From Atriophallophorus winterbourni (taxonomy: Eukaryota; Platyhelminthes; Trematoda; Plagiorchiida; Microphallidae), in the NCBI GenBank assembly GCA_013407085.1, contig JACCGJ010002907.1, forward strand, positions 16,067 to 80,066: a stretch of DNA of 64,000 nt. Reading direction: 5' to 3'. The position numbers were made by a program, and so were the translations under genes. This document shows, piece by piece, positions 47,695 through 60,289 of this stretch. The number at the start of each line of letters is the position of its first letter. Position 1 is the stretch's first letter. The notes beneath the pieces were generated by a model. The model saw only the letters and a list, made by a program, of their open reading frames with translations. It was not told where the DNA came from and searched no databases.

Positions 47695-48505
47695 GGAGGT
47701 GGTCTGATCAGTGCCTCTCTGAAAGTAGGAGGGTTTGGTAAGAGGGGTCGTGTTTGTCTTAGTTTAGGTAAACGCGGCGGGCGTAGATGCAGATGTCGAG
47801 TTACACTCACACCTTGATTATCAGGTGCGGATGTCGAACTTTGGGAGCTATGAGAGTTAATTTTAATTACAGATTCACATTGCATTTGTTCGTTGGTATC
47901 TGAGGTATGGTTACTAGTATTGGAGCAGATAACTTTACGTTTTTTATAGTTAAATTTTCGTTGCATGGGTGTTAAGTCCGGTTTTAGGACCACACCCGAG
48001 AAGCTAGGTATACTTTTCAAGGTTTTTATTATCAAGTAAATACAACGCAAAACTCTTATCTGAAAATTTTATTAAAATAGGAGTCCGTTGTTTAATTGTG
48101 TTTTTACGAAGTCGAGCTATAGTGAAACATTCAGTGGGGATGCATTATGTAGAGAATATACATTTTCCCAAATCATTTGAAGGGTAATTATCGGCAATAT
48201 TAAAGATGATGACATTTTTCAGGCGAGCTTCTCTTTGATATATTTCATTGCTCATGGTTTCTATAAATTTATTTGCTTGAATCAATATATCGTGGTCTAT
48301 ACCAATATCAGAGTTCATGAGAGATAAGAGCGGTTTTAGAGAACTACAGTTGGATTTGCATGTTGCTAGTTCATTTCTAAGTTCTGACAACTCTGATTCC
48401 AATTTTTTTAGTTTGTTTAAAATAATAGAAGTGTCACTGTCTAATCTAACAGTACAATTACTAGACTTAGATAATTTACGTAGCTTAATTCGAGAAGATA
48501 ATACG

Positions 48506-49680
48506 AGCATATGATGTCAAATAAGCAATGCGTTTTTCTAACTTATTAGCTTTACTCAGTTTGGGGCGTCTAGAATGTCTCGTAGTAGATTTTTGTAGTA
48601 AGTCACCAAGTTTATTATGAAATATTTTTGAGGTTACATTAAAATTGTCAGAAAGGAAAAATTCAGTCCAATCTTCGTTTCTAATGAGGTTTTTGAAGAT
48701 TTTCCAATCTATGTGAGTAATTATATGTAGCTTTTTAACACTGGTTATTATGCTATTGCAACTCAATTCAAAAGATATAATGTTATGATCTCCATTAAAA
48801 AATGACGGAGATACGTTCAGGTTTGAAGGTGTGATATTTAAAGTAAAGACAAGGTCTAGGATATTTTTATTGCGCGTTGGTTTATCAACAAACTGTGTAA
48901 AACCTAATAGTTTGATGGTATTAGAAAAAGAATTAAGATTTATGTCGTTGCATTCTACCTGGTTGAGTGAAGGCATGTTGAAATCTCCTGCAATTAATTT
49001 ATAGCGGCAAGGGTGGACAGAGGCTTCTATGAAACAATCAGTCAAGCGTTGAAGCGTTGATGAAATAATAGCTGGTGGATAGTAGATGCATCCAAGTAAG
49101 AGATCAAAGGCCGGTAGTGCCAGCCAGATAGAATCTTCGATATGACCAAAGACGGATGAAATAATGATGTTAGCTTGAAGGTTAGAGTGAACGTAAACGA
49201 AGCAACCTCCTCCACGTTTTGAAACGCGGTCTTCTCTAAAAATGTGATAGTTTGGAATCAGAAGTTCACAGTCTGATTGTTCCTTTTTTGTCCAAGATTC
49301 ATTTATAAGAATAATATCAGCGGGATTAGAGAGAAGATATGAACGTAAAGCTATTATCTTGTTAGTTATGGATCAAGCATTGATAAGAATAAATCAAAGA
49401 GATGAGGGGATATGATCAGAAAATGGCCTATTATGTATTTGATTATTATGTGGAGCATGTTGGTTTAGGTTAAAAGCCTTTGTGGAGGGATTTGAAAATT
49501 TCTCATACTTGAATAAGGGAACATAGTAGAGTGAGTGTTAAATGAGTTAAAATATGGAAAATTGGTGTCGGGGGACCAGCTAATATGGTTAAAAAAGTGC
49601 TGTGATGGGTTGTAATAATTCGAAAATGGGCTCGGGTATTGCGGACTTGGTCGATGGAATTGCCATGCCAAGTTCCGATC
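48506..49680 (-). mobile_element. CR1-group LINE 'A', 5' portion: ORF1 end and endonuclease
   Basis: Minus strand 49671-49465 is the Pro/Ser/Tyr-rich end of an ORF1 like B's. 49330 onward gives decayed endonuclease. 49045-48509 gives KLIAGDFNMPSLNQVECNDI, FVDKPTRNKNILDLVFTLNI and SFFNGDHNIISF, ending KANKLEKRIAYLTSYA. Compared with B (KMEKKIKEWSKVAINNNDIF), the next residues expected are those found at 42560 (HDISSLLHAYELSDK). The two pieces are therefore one element split by B. Confidence 0.85.
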
Positions 49681-49699
49681 TAATGGTTAAGGCATTATA

Positions 49700-49808
49700 C
49701 GACAATTAAATATCCGAGTATTTCTATTGTCAAATTCGTAATTCACACATTATTCTGTGGTTTTTTAAACTATATATTTTGTAGACCATTAAAATTGAAT
49801 TGAATTGA
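49700..49808 (+). mobile_element. CR1-like 3'-end scrap with TTGAA tail
   Basis: cattattctgtggttttttaa and (TTGAA)n at 49790-49806 match the 3' end of the minus element at 53165 (attattctgtggtttttc, then TTGAA units). Confidence 0.6.
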
Positions 49809-50429
49809 ATAAGAAACATCCCGACAGCGGAATAATGAATAAAATATGTCTGAAGATTTGCTTTGCATTGATAGCGACTCCTGTGACAAATCACTTGAAC
49901 GTCCGGTTATTGTGTCTGTATAAACGTGACTGAATTTCATTAAACCCCTGGACATTCTGCATTGAAATACCGTACTGGACTAGAAAATAATGAAAATACT
50001 CACGAAGTTATCTGTGTTCTGAACTTTAGACAATATAATATGATGATATAATGTGCGTAACAAAACTACGCTTAATGAGGCATTATCTGTATTGCATAAC
50101 TTACTACCTGCATAGTAGAAGCTTAATGCTGCACGATTCAAATCTACACGAAATATTCAAAAAATTTAGGAAAATTTGAAATGTTATATTTCTCCATTAA
50201 TCGGAACAGTTTGTTTGTGTTTTTTTCGAATTGGATGTAACTGCCTATTAAAAAATTTCCATTAAACATTAAACGTTTCTCTCAAACTCGTTATTCGTTT
50301 CCAAAGTTTTTGTGTTTGAATTAATTTGATCCGCTGACTATTCGTTTGAACGAATAGAGCTGTTTTCATTTACTTTAGAATCTATACATAGTGACCCCAT
50401 TTTACTCCGTGTAACACAACAGTGCAAAA

Positions 50430-50610
50430 AAATCAATTACTGTCCTTTGGACTTTAATATGAATATCAAACTGCACTATTAGCAACCAGATCTCGTTTTG
50501 GCTTTCAATATTATCCATGCTTCCCATATCATCATGTGGTTTCCTGTAAGTGCTATATGCTTTTGATGGCATTTAAAGAAAATTGAATTGAATTAAATTC
50601 TTTTGCGGAA
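50430..50610 (+). mobile_element. CR1-like 3'-end scrap
   Basis: ctgtcctttggactttaata resembles the 39830 3' UTR (ctgtcctttggatttttagc), and it ends at an attgaattgaattaaattc tail near 50600. Confidence 0.5.
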
Positions 50611-50649
50611 ACCACATTGAGATTCCGAGAAAATACTATCAGCTACAAT

Positions 50650-52720
50650 TTGTAGCCAGTCTGTCAGACTTTAGCAAACAATTTGCCTACAACATTCAGA
50701 AAAAGGTTTCCTCTGTAATTGTTGCAGTCGCCTCTGTCACATTTATTCTTAAATAGCGTGATGAACTTTGTGTCTCACATCTCTTGAGGGACACCCCCTT
50801 CCTGCCAGCACTCGATAAGCAAAAGGTGAAGAGGTTGTAATAATGCTGCTCTACAGCATTTGATGAGCTCTGGTGGAATTCCGTCGTCACCAAGGGCCTT
50901 CCCATTCGCTAAGCGGTTGATTGCCATATTGAGCTCATCGAGGCTATGGGGAGTATCTAGATATTCAATGGTCGGCAACCGCTCGACATTTATAAGTGCA
51001 TGCGTAGAACCGTACTGTCCTTGGAGTAGAGGGAGGAGAAGTGCTCTACCCATCTTTCTATCTGTTGAGTTTTGTCGACAATCGAGTTACCAGAGACAGA
51101 CTCAATGGCAGCCGTTTTGAGTTTGTTTGGGCCAATGGCTCTCTTGATCCCATCATACATACCGTGAAAATTTCAGATATCCGCAGCTTTTTGTTTATTG
51201 AGGCTAATTTCAGTTTAATAGTCGTTTGCGCATCGCCTTGCAGTCTGTTAAACCTCATTTTTACCTGCTCTTAGAAGTCGTAATTTACATCTGTTTGCAT
51301 ACCTTTGAACCTCAAGAATCCTGAGCGTTTCTTATTCAACAGAGCAGTCATCTCAGAGGTTTTTGCTTCGAAACAGTCGCTCGTTCGAGCTTTCTTCGGA
51401 CCGAAATTGGAAAGTGCGACTCGACATATGCAGCTCTTAATCGATTCCCAGTTTTCTGAAACAGATTCGAGTGGGGTTGTCTTGATGAACTCAGCTGTGA
51501 AGGCTTTTGCGAATCTCGCAGTTAGATTAGTTTCGCACATGCGAGTGACGTTTATCCTAGGCTTAGCAGACAATTTGGTGCGGTGAAATATTGTGTGTGG
51601 AAGCTTCAGCTTTGCACAGACCAGTGAATGATCAGTGTCGCAGTCTGCGCTTTGATATGATCTGGTGAGGATCACGCTTCCTATATTAGTTAGCTTAACA
51701 AGATTAAGATCAAGCTGATGCCAATGCTCAGAGCAAAAATGTTTCCAAGAGACTTTATGCTGTGGTTTTGTTTGAAAGAAAGTGTTACTGACACAAAGAT
51801 CGAATTGTGCGCACATTTCTAATAGGCGTTGTCCATTTTCATTGGTTTTACCTACACCGACCTTTCGGAGAGAGTTTTGCCGAGACTCATAATCTGCACC
51901 AACTCTGGCATTTATATCACCCAATAACACTACACAGTTTTTCTGTTGCACGTTTTTGGGGACTGTTGTGAGGTTATGATAAAAAGCGTTTTTACAGCAG
52001 GCGTCGCAGTGAGTTTCGGTACATAAACGTTGACCAACGTAATGGTAACAGTAATGTACTTCAGATTTAAAGTCCAAATCCGTTCGCACCCACTGCTGCT
52101 CGGTTCTGTTGCTTTTAATATGTCTTCGCACGGCAAACCCAACTCTATGAAGATGAGGATCATCGAAACATCTTACTTTCCAAAAGAATGTGTAACTGCT
52201 CTTTGTTAGCCTACCAGTGTCTGCTAATCGCGTCTCTTGCAGGGCAGCCACGTCGACATTCAGCCTCTTTAGCTCATTCTTAATCACGGCTGACTTTCTT
52301 ACGCCTCTGATATTCGAGTCGTCGTCATGAAATCCTGGAAGCATGGACCGGACGTTCCAGGTTCGTCGTTGAAGAAGTGACATTTGTTGTTTAGTATTTC
52401 GATTCGCTGGTGCGGAAAAAAACAGTCTGCTTGTCGGTTGATTCCTAATCCCCATGCACCTAATGAGGATAGCAGACCGTAGCGAAACGGCACCATATTG
52501 ACTGGGGGCTGCCCACTTGAGGCGGGCGGTAGCCGTCCAATGAGACCTGGAAGTCTCTCCCACCGTCGAAAGCATCCAAAGGCGCTTAGCTCTACGCCAG
52601 TCGAGCCATAGCTTTTAACCGGTATCTGCTGCTTCCCGTGTTATTTTCCGTAGAAGCGGAATGGAGTTTCCTCTTCACTGATGCCTTGAGATGTACACCT
52701 GGTCAATTCAATATTCATGA
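50650..52720 (-). mobile_element. RTE-like LINE: endonuclease and RT start, 3' truncated
   Basis: 5' leader 52720-52576, endonuclease ORF 52575-51271, linker 51258-51058, RT lead-in 51053-50775 (MAINRLANGKALGDDGIPPE, LIECWQEGGVPQEM) and 50770-50690 (RGDCNNYRGNLFLNVVGKLF across a frame change). The sequence ends before the RT catalytic core. GKA.G.DGIP and NYRG..L are RTE/BovB-style motifs. Confidence 0.82.
51271..52575 (-). CDS. RTE-like LINE endonuclease ORF (partial polyprotein)
   Basis: Up to 434 residues, open throughout. Apurinic-type endonuclease motifs: WNVRSM (Asn motif), VDVAALQETRLADTG (catalytic Glu), FYHNLTTVPKNVQ, CVVLLGDINARVGADY (GD.NA), VGKTNENGQRLLEMC and SADCDTDHSLVCAKL (terminal DH). 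All expected catalytic positions are visible, so the domain may be foldable, but the element has lost its RT. The true start is uncertain: residues before WNVRSM include a leader, and the first codon of the open frame may not be ATG. Confidence 0.82.
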   Translation of the reverse strand: MLSTVGETSRSHWTATARLKWAAPSQYGAVSLRSAILIRCMGIRNQPTSRLFFSAPANRNTKQQMSLLQRRTWNVRSMLPGFHDDDSNIRGVRKSAVIKNELKRLNVDVAALQETRLADTGRLTKSSYTFFWKVRCFDDPHLHRVGFAVRRHIKSNRTEQQWVRTDLDFKSEVHYCYHYVGQRLCTETHCDACCKNAFYHNLTTVPKNVQQKNCVVLLGDINARVGADYESRQNSLRKVGVGKTNENGQRLLEMCAQFDLCVSNTFFQTKPQHKVSWKHFCSEHWHQLDLNLVKLTNIGSVILTRSYQSADCDTDHSLVCAKLKLPHTIFHRTKLSAKPRINVTRMCETNLTARFAKAFTAEFIKTTPLESVSENWESIKSCICRVALSNFGPKKARTSDCFEAKTSEMTALLNKKRSGFLRFKGMQTDVNYDF

Positions 52721-52724
52721 TAAT

Positions 52725-52920
52725 AATATTTATAATAATAATATATATTCTTGAACATCCAAGGCTTGCAATATATGATCAGTTTATCAAAATTTGAACA
52801 GCAATAGAAAATAGAACAGTACAAGTGACCGAAGTGAGCGGGATTTTTAAACATTTTTTCCGTTCAATAATGGAAATGAATATACAGTAGGTAAGAAAAA
52901 TTTTCAGTGTCTAATAGCAA
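52725..52920 (-). mobile_element. CR1-group (A/B type) 3'-end scrap
   Basis: Minus strand reads ctgatcatatattgcaagcc, ttggatgttcaagaatatat, then TTA units. The same end occurs on element A (tggcatgacttggtgtatcc, aagaatatacat, TTA) and on B. Only the 3' UTR is present. Confidence 0.65.
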
Positions 52921-53164
52921 TAAAATTTGATTCAAATTATGTCAAGATTTACGAATGGCAAGGATGCAAAAAAATGGAAAACAGAAATGGAAGGTAATTA
53001 TCGAAAATGTGGTGCGAATTGTAATGAAGTTTTCATAAAAAAAATGATAAATAAATTATATATGAATAAATTCATGTTTTTGCGGAAACGTTGGTTGAAA
53101 AGATTGAAAAGGGAACATAAATTCATCGGAATAAGAAAATCTGAGAAATTGTGGTGGATTCAAT

Positions 53165-56100
53165 TCAATTCAATTCAATTACGAAAAACCACAGAATAAT
53201 ATGGCAACAACGAATAACATAACAAGCAAAAATGGGATTAGATTGCTTACTGAGCAGTTCAAGAATCAAGTAAATATTCAGAGGGCAGAAGTTGTTTTCG
53301 ATTGGTGGGATAACAAATGTAGGTGTATGGTGTATAGTTTTCTTCGATGCACGGGTTTAGGGTCAGAAAGGCATCAAGTCTTCGCTTGAACGTTTGCTGG
53401 TTTGGTGAATTTACAACATTATCTGGCAGATTGTTCCAAGTAAAACAAACTCGCACGGCAAAAAAATGTCGTCTGCAGTTGAGTCTCGAGTGAGGGACAG
53501 TTGGAGTAAATGTGTGAGCTCTTGTATTATGCGAGCTCCGTAGATTCAATAAGCATTGTAGAGGGTATTTTCGGTATTCAAAATACTGTAAACCAGAATC
53601 AAATCCCCTCGGAGACGACGACGTGGATAATCAAATAAATTTAGCGTTTTGATTCGCTCATTATAGGGTTTCCGGCTGAGTCCAGTGACATGTTTGGTAG
53701 CTCGATGATATATTCGTTGCAAAGTCGCAACATCTTTTTTAAGCCATGGCGACCATGCTTGAGCTGCATAATCTATCGTGGGTCTGATGTACGTATTTAT
53801 AATACAGGGAATTTTCTGTTTTGAGAACCTACCGAAAATTCTCTTTTGGAGTGACAATTTCTGTGATGTTTTGCGATAGACGTAGTTGCATTGGCTCGAC
53901 ATCCCTAGGGTGTTGCTTATTAACACACCCAAATTCTTTTATTCCATGGTCCACGAGAGGATGTGTGTTGCAAGAAAATACTGGTAATCCACATATTTGC
54001 CAATGTTTAACATGTGACACTTTTGAAAATTGAAAAATATGCGATTTTTTAGGGACCAAGCCCGGAGGTTTTTCTAGATCCTTCTGGAGCAGTTCGCAGT
54101 CTTTCAACTTACTTATCTTTGACCACACTTTTATATAGTCCGCGAACAGTACGATCTTGCATTTGATGAGAGCTGGTATGTCATTAGCATAAAGCGCGAA
54201 GAGGATTGGTCCGAGGACGGATCCCTGATGCACTCCACTTGTTACGGCTACCGAATTTGATAGAGCACCGTCCACAGAGACTTGAACAAGCCGATCAGTC
54301 AGGTAATTTTCTAACCATGCTAACAGACTGCCAGTGCTACCAAAACGTTCCAGCTTCTGCAAGAGAATATTGTAATTTATACGGTCAAATGCTTTCGACA
54401 TATCGAGCTAAAATACATGGATGGTATCCCCAGCATCTACTGCTCGAGTCCAGTCGTCAAGTTAAGGGGAGGGTTAGTAAGGCAGGAGTATCCCCTTCTA
54501 AAACCGTGTTGCGCTCCCGAAATAGCTTATTTTCCTTGAGGTATTTTCTCAGATTGTTTGCCACGATCCTTTCGAGTACCTTTGATACGGCGGACAAAAA
54601 AGAAACAGGTCTGTAATTTGCGGGCTCCGAACGCACACCACCTTTGAAAATCGGGGAGATTATACCAGATTTCCATTCAGTCAGTATGACACTTTGCGAC
54701 AGCGATTTGCAGAATAACTGAGTTAGAGGTCCGCATTGAGTTTGTGCACGATGTTTGAGTATATTCGGGGTAATTTTATCATAACCAGGGGATTTCCTGG
54801 GATTCAACGATAGTAGAGTTCCCAGCACCTCTTCTTTGGTTTTGGTTATTGTGTCAAATGGTAGAGGATACGTTATTTCTGGATCCATTTGTATATCCAC
54901 GCTTCCCTTTGGACAAAATACTGTAGCATAATAATTTACCAAAGCATCCACGGTGTCAGCTGCATTTGTGGTCATTTCAGAGGGCGTCCGCAAGGCCGCA
55001 ACTCCTGGGTTCACTGAACACTGCTTGTTCACAATCTGGTAAAGAAGCTTGGAATTCCGTTTCATTTTAGACATTATGACAGCTTGATACAGTTTTTTGT
55101 CTTTAGCAATAAGTTTAATAGCCTGGTTCCTTAGTTTTCTAAAAGTCTCTCATGTGGCATCGGTGGTGTACCGGCAATGGTTTCTCCAAGCCATATTTCG
55201 CAGTTTAATCCATTTCCGAGTGCAACTTGGATTTTAAATTCGAATGCGTTTCCACACTGTCTTGGTAGGAATCCTGAGTTTGAGTTGATTTCCCGGTTAA
55301 GCTTGGTCAAACTGCTACACCACTGCTCTTTCAATCCTATGCCTTCAATTTACCAATCGTTAATCAAACCTAGCGCGTTTGATAATTTAGATAGGCATAG
55401 CTTTGTGATAATTTTTGTTGTATCGTTTGTTCGCTCTGCTCGACATAGGTAGTCAAAATTCAAGACCTAATGGTCGCTCGAACCTAGCGGACAATCGTAT
55501 GTAATGTTTTCGACGGAGTCTTCTTCAGTTGTCAAGATCAGATCGAGCATTGAAGGCATATCTCTCTCTCTGTATCTTGTATTGCTTTCAACGTGATTAT
55601 ACAAGGGAATTTCTTCAAACAGCTGCTGGAAGATGGCAGCAGTGGAGGTCTGAGAAATTTTGTTAGTCTTCAGCAAGTTTGGCAGATTGAAGTCTCCCAT
55701 GATCAAGATTCTGGTATGATATCTCGAGGAAATAAGGCGTAGCTTGTCGAGTAGATTCCTAATATACACTTCCGGGGCTGCTAGTGGTCAATAAATTACT
55801 TCGATTTTGCAATCATCGCCAGTAGTCGTTGTCAACAAACACCAAAGCGTGTCCTGAAGCACCAAGTCGGAATCCGTCAGTTCTTTGCACTTGAGTTTCT
55901 AATCATAATAGAGTTCCACACCTCCTCCACGTGACGCACGGCGGATCAGTGACATTCCAGCAATCTCTAACTCATAATCGTGGATTTCCGGGCTCAGCCA
56001 AATTTCATTAATGGCAATTAGCTGAGGTCTTTTAGTCTCAAACCGAGCGACAAGTTCGGCAAATTTGTTAATCAAGCATTGGGCATTGGTATAGAGACAT

Positions 56101-57060
56101 CCAAGAACAGTTTTGGTAAGCAAAGATGGATGGTGTCGTGTGATGGCATAATCTGAGACAACCGTCATTGTCACGCCGACTCTGGAAGAGTCGGCACTGT
56201 TCTGTTTTTTGACAAGTTAAGTAGCATATCGGTCGTTTCAGGTTGAGAGGCGCAAATCGAGTCCTCTTTTTGGCCAAAAAAGATTTCTTCATCTGGCTTC
56301 ACTCCACTCTCGGGAGTCATTTGAGGTGGCTTTGCGTTCGATTGCTGATTTTGTGTCCCAGCTGAAGATTCATTTCTTGGTTCAGTTGATAGGGCTTCAT
56401 CAATCCTGACAGTATTTAATGCAGAATGGGCTGCATTCATATCAGTGTTTATGTGATCGCTAAGGATTACGCCTTTTGGGATTTTGTTTCCAGCTTTTCC
56501 AGTTGGAACGTACAGTATCAACCATAGTACTCATTAGGAAGTTTATTTGTAATGGACGTGGCCCATTACCTTTGTATTTTGCTGAGGAAGGCAGTCTAAA
56601 AGTATCCACGACAACGGCCTTTTCGACGAAAATGGTATCAGCCAGAAAACTCCATTGACTGTAGTCATACTCAGCTCGCTCGTTAGCCTCAGGATTGCCT
56701 GCCAGTTCTGGAACTCCGAGGATGATGAGATTGCGATTAGATGTCTTTCTTTTGTCGTATGTATTGTTCCTCCTTTCGGACCATGGAATATCAACATGAA
56801 TACGAATATTCAGTGAATTGTTAGACCCAAGTAGGTAAGAATTTAGTAGTACGTTTTCCAGGTCACGCTCATTTTCTAAGTTAACCCTCAAATGTCTGGG
56901 TTTATCCTGATGAGGTGAATCACGCTGTCTAGTTAAACGCGTCGATGCTAACGGCACTAAAGTTCCAAGTTCATAATTCACACATTCCTTCCTTTTCGCT
57001 TTTTTCTCTTCATCATGCGTTGACGGTCTTTGAAGAGAGTGCATTCTTGCTCAGAAACGT
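53165..57060 (-). mobile_element. CR1-like LINE, nearly full length, defective
   Basis: Read on the minus strand. ORF1 57044-56171 has HQDKPRHLRVNLENERDLEN and NGPRPLQINFLMSTM, homologous to ORF1 of the 35.6 kb copy. Endonuclease: NAQCLINKFAELVARFE (56090), LIAINEIWLSPEIHDYELEI, ILIMGDFNLPNLLK (55715) and CPLGSSDH (55470). RT: NPRKSPGYDKITPNILKHRA, NYRPVSFLSAVSKVLERIVA, SKAFDRINYNILLQKL, SGVHQGSVLGPILFALYAND and LFADYIKVW (54145-54119). Thumb, PHSRLNCRRHFFAVRVCFTW and a 3' UTR with a (TTGAA)4 tail at 53165-53185. FADD is FADY, and frameshifts occur near 54450, 53930 and 53550. Confidence 0.87.
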
Positions 57061-60000
57061 CATACAAAATGACACTCAAAGAGTGTGGGCCTTACTATTG
57101 TGTGGGCAGATGTTATTTCGTTTCCCCAAAGTATTTCCTTTTTTTGGATAACTCACTTGGTTGTTCAACGGCTCGCTTTTATTCTCGATTTTGTGAATGT
57201 GTTTTCAGACACTTTTTTTTTAAGGCCCAGATCATGGAACGCTCAGTTTTACTGAATTGCTGGTCGGATGCCTGTATGTTTCATCGTTCGCTTTTTTGCC
57301 TTCCTGCTTCATTAGAAACGGAGATGAACCACGATCGCAACACTCAAGTCTAGGCTTCAGTTTGCTAATTATAAGTATTGTACAAACCTCAATTCTTGTC
57401 TGCGGTCTCTTATAACCCCTTTAAGTCGACCAAAAGGACATAGGTCCCTTTTGGATACTGTGCTAATAATTAAACAGTGAACAATTTCGGTTTCTGCGAG
57501 GTTTGAACGAGTCCAAACTGTCAAAGCAAAAATCGTTCTTAGACTGTCTGGCCCGTCTCAGTGTGCGTCATCCATCAGTATGCAGAATGTCTTTGCAAAT
57601 TTAACAAAGATATTTTTCCTTATTCAGCAAAAACGTTGGTCGCCTAAAGGGTTAATTCAACACCCCCATATTAGTTTCAGTCTGTGAGCTCGCAGTCGTC
57701 TTTATACAGTTTCTAAGTTCAATTCTGCATACATGACAGATATAGCATACTCCTGGCATTTCATCTTCATTGATAATTGCAATAGCATTAGCAGTCAGGG
57801 TAACATCACACTTCATATGAACTTTATCGTGACAAATAAATCAACTAGCGTGTCGGGCATTGTGACTTACCGCCTTTCGACAAAATTTGCACATGTGACC
57901 GCCTTCACTGGGCGATCAGATAGAAAGATAGAAAACCTACAAAGAAGAGATTCGTCATCACGTGTATTTGTCAAACTTCTATATAATTTTCTTTAAAGTG
58001 GTTTTTCTGTTGTTTCATACGAGTAGAAATACGGCATTATAGAGAAATATTTCGACTCCATGAAATAACTTTTCGAATTATTGAGGAATTATTTCGGAAG
58101 GAATTTATCTATGGAAGCAGTTTCATTTTTATTCTTTGTATTTATATGCCACACCCCAGTGAAATTCCTAACATTTCTCATGATTGCGGATAATGCTCGT
58201 TAACATGAATATTGAAGCCATGGTATGCGTTTAAAATGCAAGAAAATTGCGAAACACATTGTTTGAACCCTTAGTATGAGGTTATGATTGGTAATATGAT
58301 GCGATGAAATAAACCTGCTGCAATAATGTTGCTGATGTTAATAAATCCGATAAAATGAGATGGCAGAATAAGTAAGACCAGATTTATTCAGATATACGTT
58401 AACGAATGTGCATTTCATTCTCATCATGTCACCCAGTCATCAAGCGATAGCAATCTAACATAAAAAGCAAAAATACTTGAACGCATTTCTTAAAGTTCCT
58501 TCATCAAATCTACGAGGAATGCTGAACCTAAACAATGTTTTCGTTAATATGCTGTATCCCCAATTTCAATCTTGGATGCGTCGTGGATGTCATTAATTGT
58601 AACGGAAATATATTTATCCGGAAATTCATTAGTACAAGAAGCAATCAATTATTTTTTCATATAACATCGGAAGATCGTTTTATGTATTATACTGCGAAAA
58701 GATAATTTTTTTACAAAACGCTGAATTTAAACGTATTGAAAAACAGACAAATGTTGTATTGATAAATTTGCCGAGCTATCATTTTGCGAGTTTTCGAAAT
58801 ATATTATTTCTATTTAAATTAGAATCGCTTCTTGCTTGTAATCATTGTAGGTTTTCTTTCGTGGGTTCATATTTTTAATAAAGTATTATTGTGACGTTAA
58901 TCGAGAAATAAAGAGAAGCATCGCAGATGTCGATATACAGCTGTAAAGTTCAAACTGAGGAGTAAATTAAAACTGGCACTGTATTATTCTATACTTATTT
59001 AGGTTATCTATATTAAATTAGATGCTTCGGTGTTTTCAAAAAGTGTGGAGTGATATCAGATGCGCGTCTCATTCATGCACGTAAAAATCTGAGCATTATA
59101 TATTTTTGGAGAGGATTAAACATTTGAAAGTTATTCTGACCGCTATTTCCCCTCGTAAAACGTGTCTTTATCACGTTTTCTATAAAGAGTGTCATTCTGG
59201 AATTTCGCCCTTATCAGTTTCGGATGGAATCAAGACCCTTTGCGCAACGTTTTTCGGTTATATAAGTTTTCCTGATATAAATGTTTCTTGCGCTTATTGT
59301 AATAAATTGTCCTCTGAATACCTTGGTTGAATCAAGGTGAGTATATCCTGACTGCTGGCTAACTAAATGCGAAAATAATGTGAAATATGAAATAGCAATT
59401 GTGTGTCATACCGTCACTAGAAATATTATAATTCAATAAATCAGAAAAAATCTGAATGACAATGATTTTTGTAAATGAATATATGTATTACAGCAGAATC
59501 AAAATAATTTCGAGTATGTTGTACGGACGATAATTCGGAAAAATGTTTCAAAGCATCCATTTGTAATGGTTGAACAAACGGTGATATCAGAACTGACAAC
59601 GTGCGCCTCCTGATAATTGTACCTATAAATCGAGACGCATTTCTCAATGCAACACGACCTACAAACGCATCATATTTGAAAATAATAGACTAAACTTGAA
59701 ACAAGGAAAATATCAGCGTGAAGCATTGATTAGAATTTAAGTAAAACGTTTTAGGTGTGTATTATCACGAAACAATAAAAATATATATCACGAAGAACAT
59801 AATGATTGCGAAGATGTCTATGGATATTGTATTTATGGTCTTGTAAAAAGTGAGTGCTTTAAAATTTATCAGTTGCAAATGGCAAAGTGGTACAAAACAG
59901 CAAGAGTTTTGAAATTGTTCTTTTGGGAATGTCAGAATGACACTGAAGTAGAATTACAAATAAATTCGATAAACTTTTAAGAATTGAAAGTTTTATAGAG

Positions 60001-60289
60001 TAAATAATTTAATAAAATTCATCAGGGGAAAAAACTAACATTAATTCAAGATATTGACTTCAGAATGCACCGAAGCATCAACTTGGTTCTCATAATGGTG
60101 AGTTGCTCAACATCGTTTGTGAAATATTGTATTGCCACTTTGTGCAAAATTCCTTATTAAGCACGGTCCAACATGAATTTATCGAAGAAATAATTTGTTT
60201 CCAGAAACTTTTACTCTTTACGGATAGAGTTCTCAGGACACTTGACGTATGCTAGTGGGTAGAAGTCTTCTAATTATACTTTAGTAAGG
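57061..60289. other. AT-rich stretch without recognised genes or repeats
   Basis: The first 300 bases may be the decayed 5' end of the CR1 element to the left. From about 57.4 kb onward there are only short frames, no family motifs, and no copies of S1, S2 or the hammerhead unit. Confidence 0.5.

Larger units (their letters stand above)
42566..48505 (-). mobile_element. CR1-group LINE 'B', nearly full length, inserted into A
   Basis: Read on the minus strand. ORF1 (48505 to about 45989) has a coiled coil (LNKLKKLESELSELRNELAT), an RRM-like segment (LKNVIIFNIADN ... FTIARLRKNTIKQRTPILIK) and a Pro/Tyr/Asn-rich tail; it is split by insert C. ORF2 has an endonuclease (VINARSIIPK ... ILITESWTRDD ... 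LIAGDFNMPNLNW ... FNGDHKILSF) and an RT (ILSRLLEKII, HGFLNKRSCITCQL, FLDITKAFDTVPHKIL, SGVIQGSVLGPLLFLIYIND, FLFADDMKVVITF). Frameshifts near 44735 and 43885 and a stop near 43560 break it. The 3' UTR ends ccaagaataaaatttatc plus a TTTA tail at 42566-42595. Confidence 0.87.

Noticed and set aside
52927..53199. 90-codon Lys-rich plus ORF
   Set aside because: Lies between LINE 3' ends and runs into the TTGAA tail of a minus-strand element; probably chance in AT-rich DNA.
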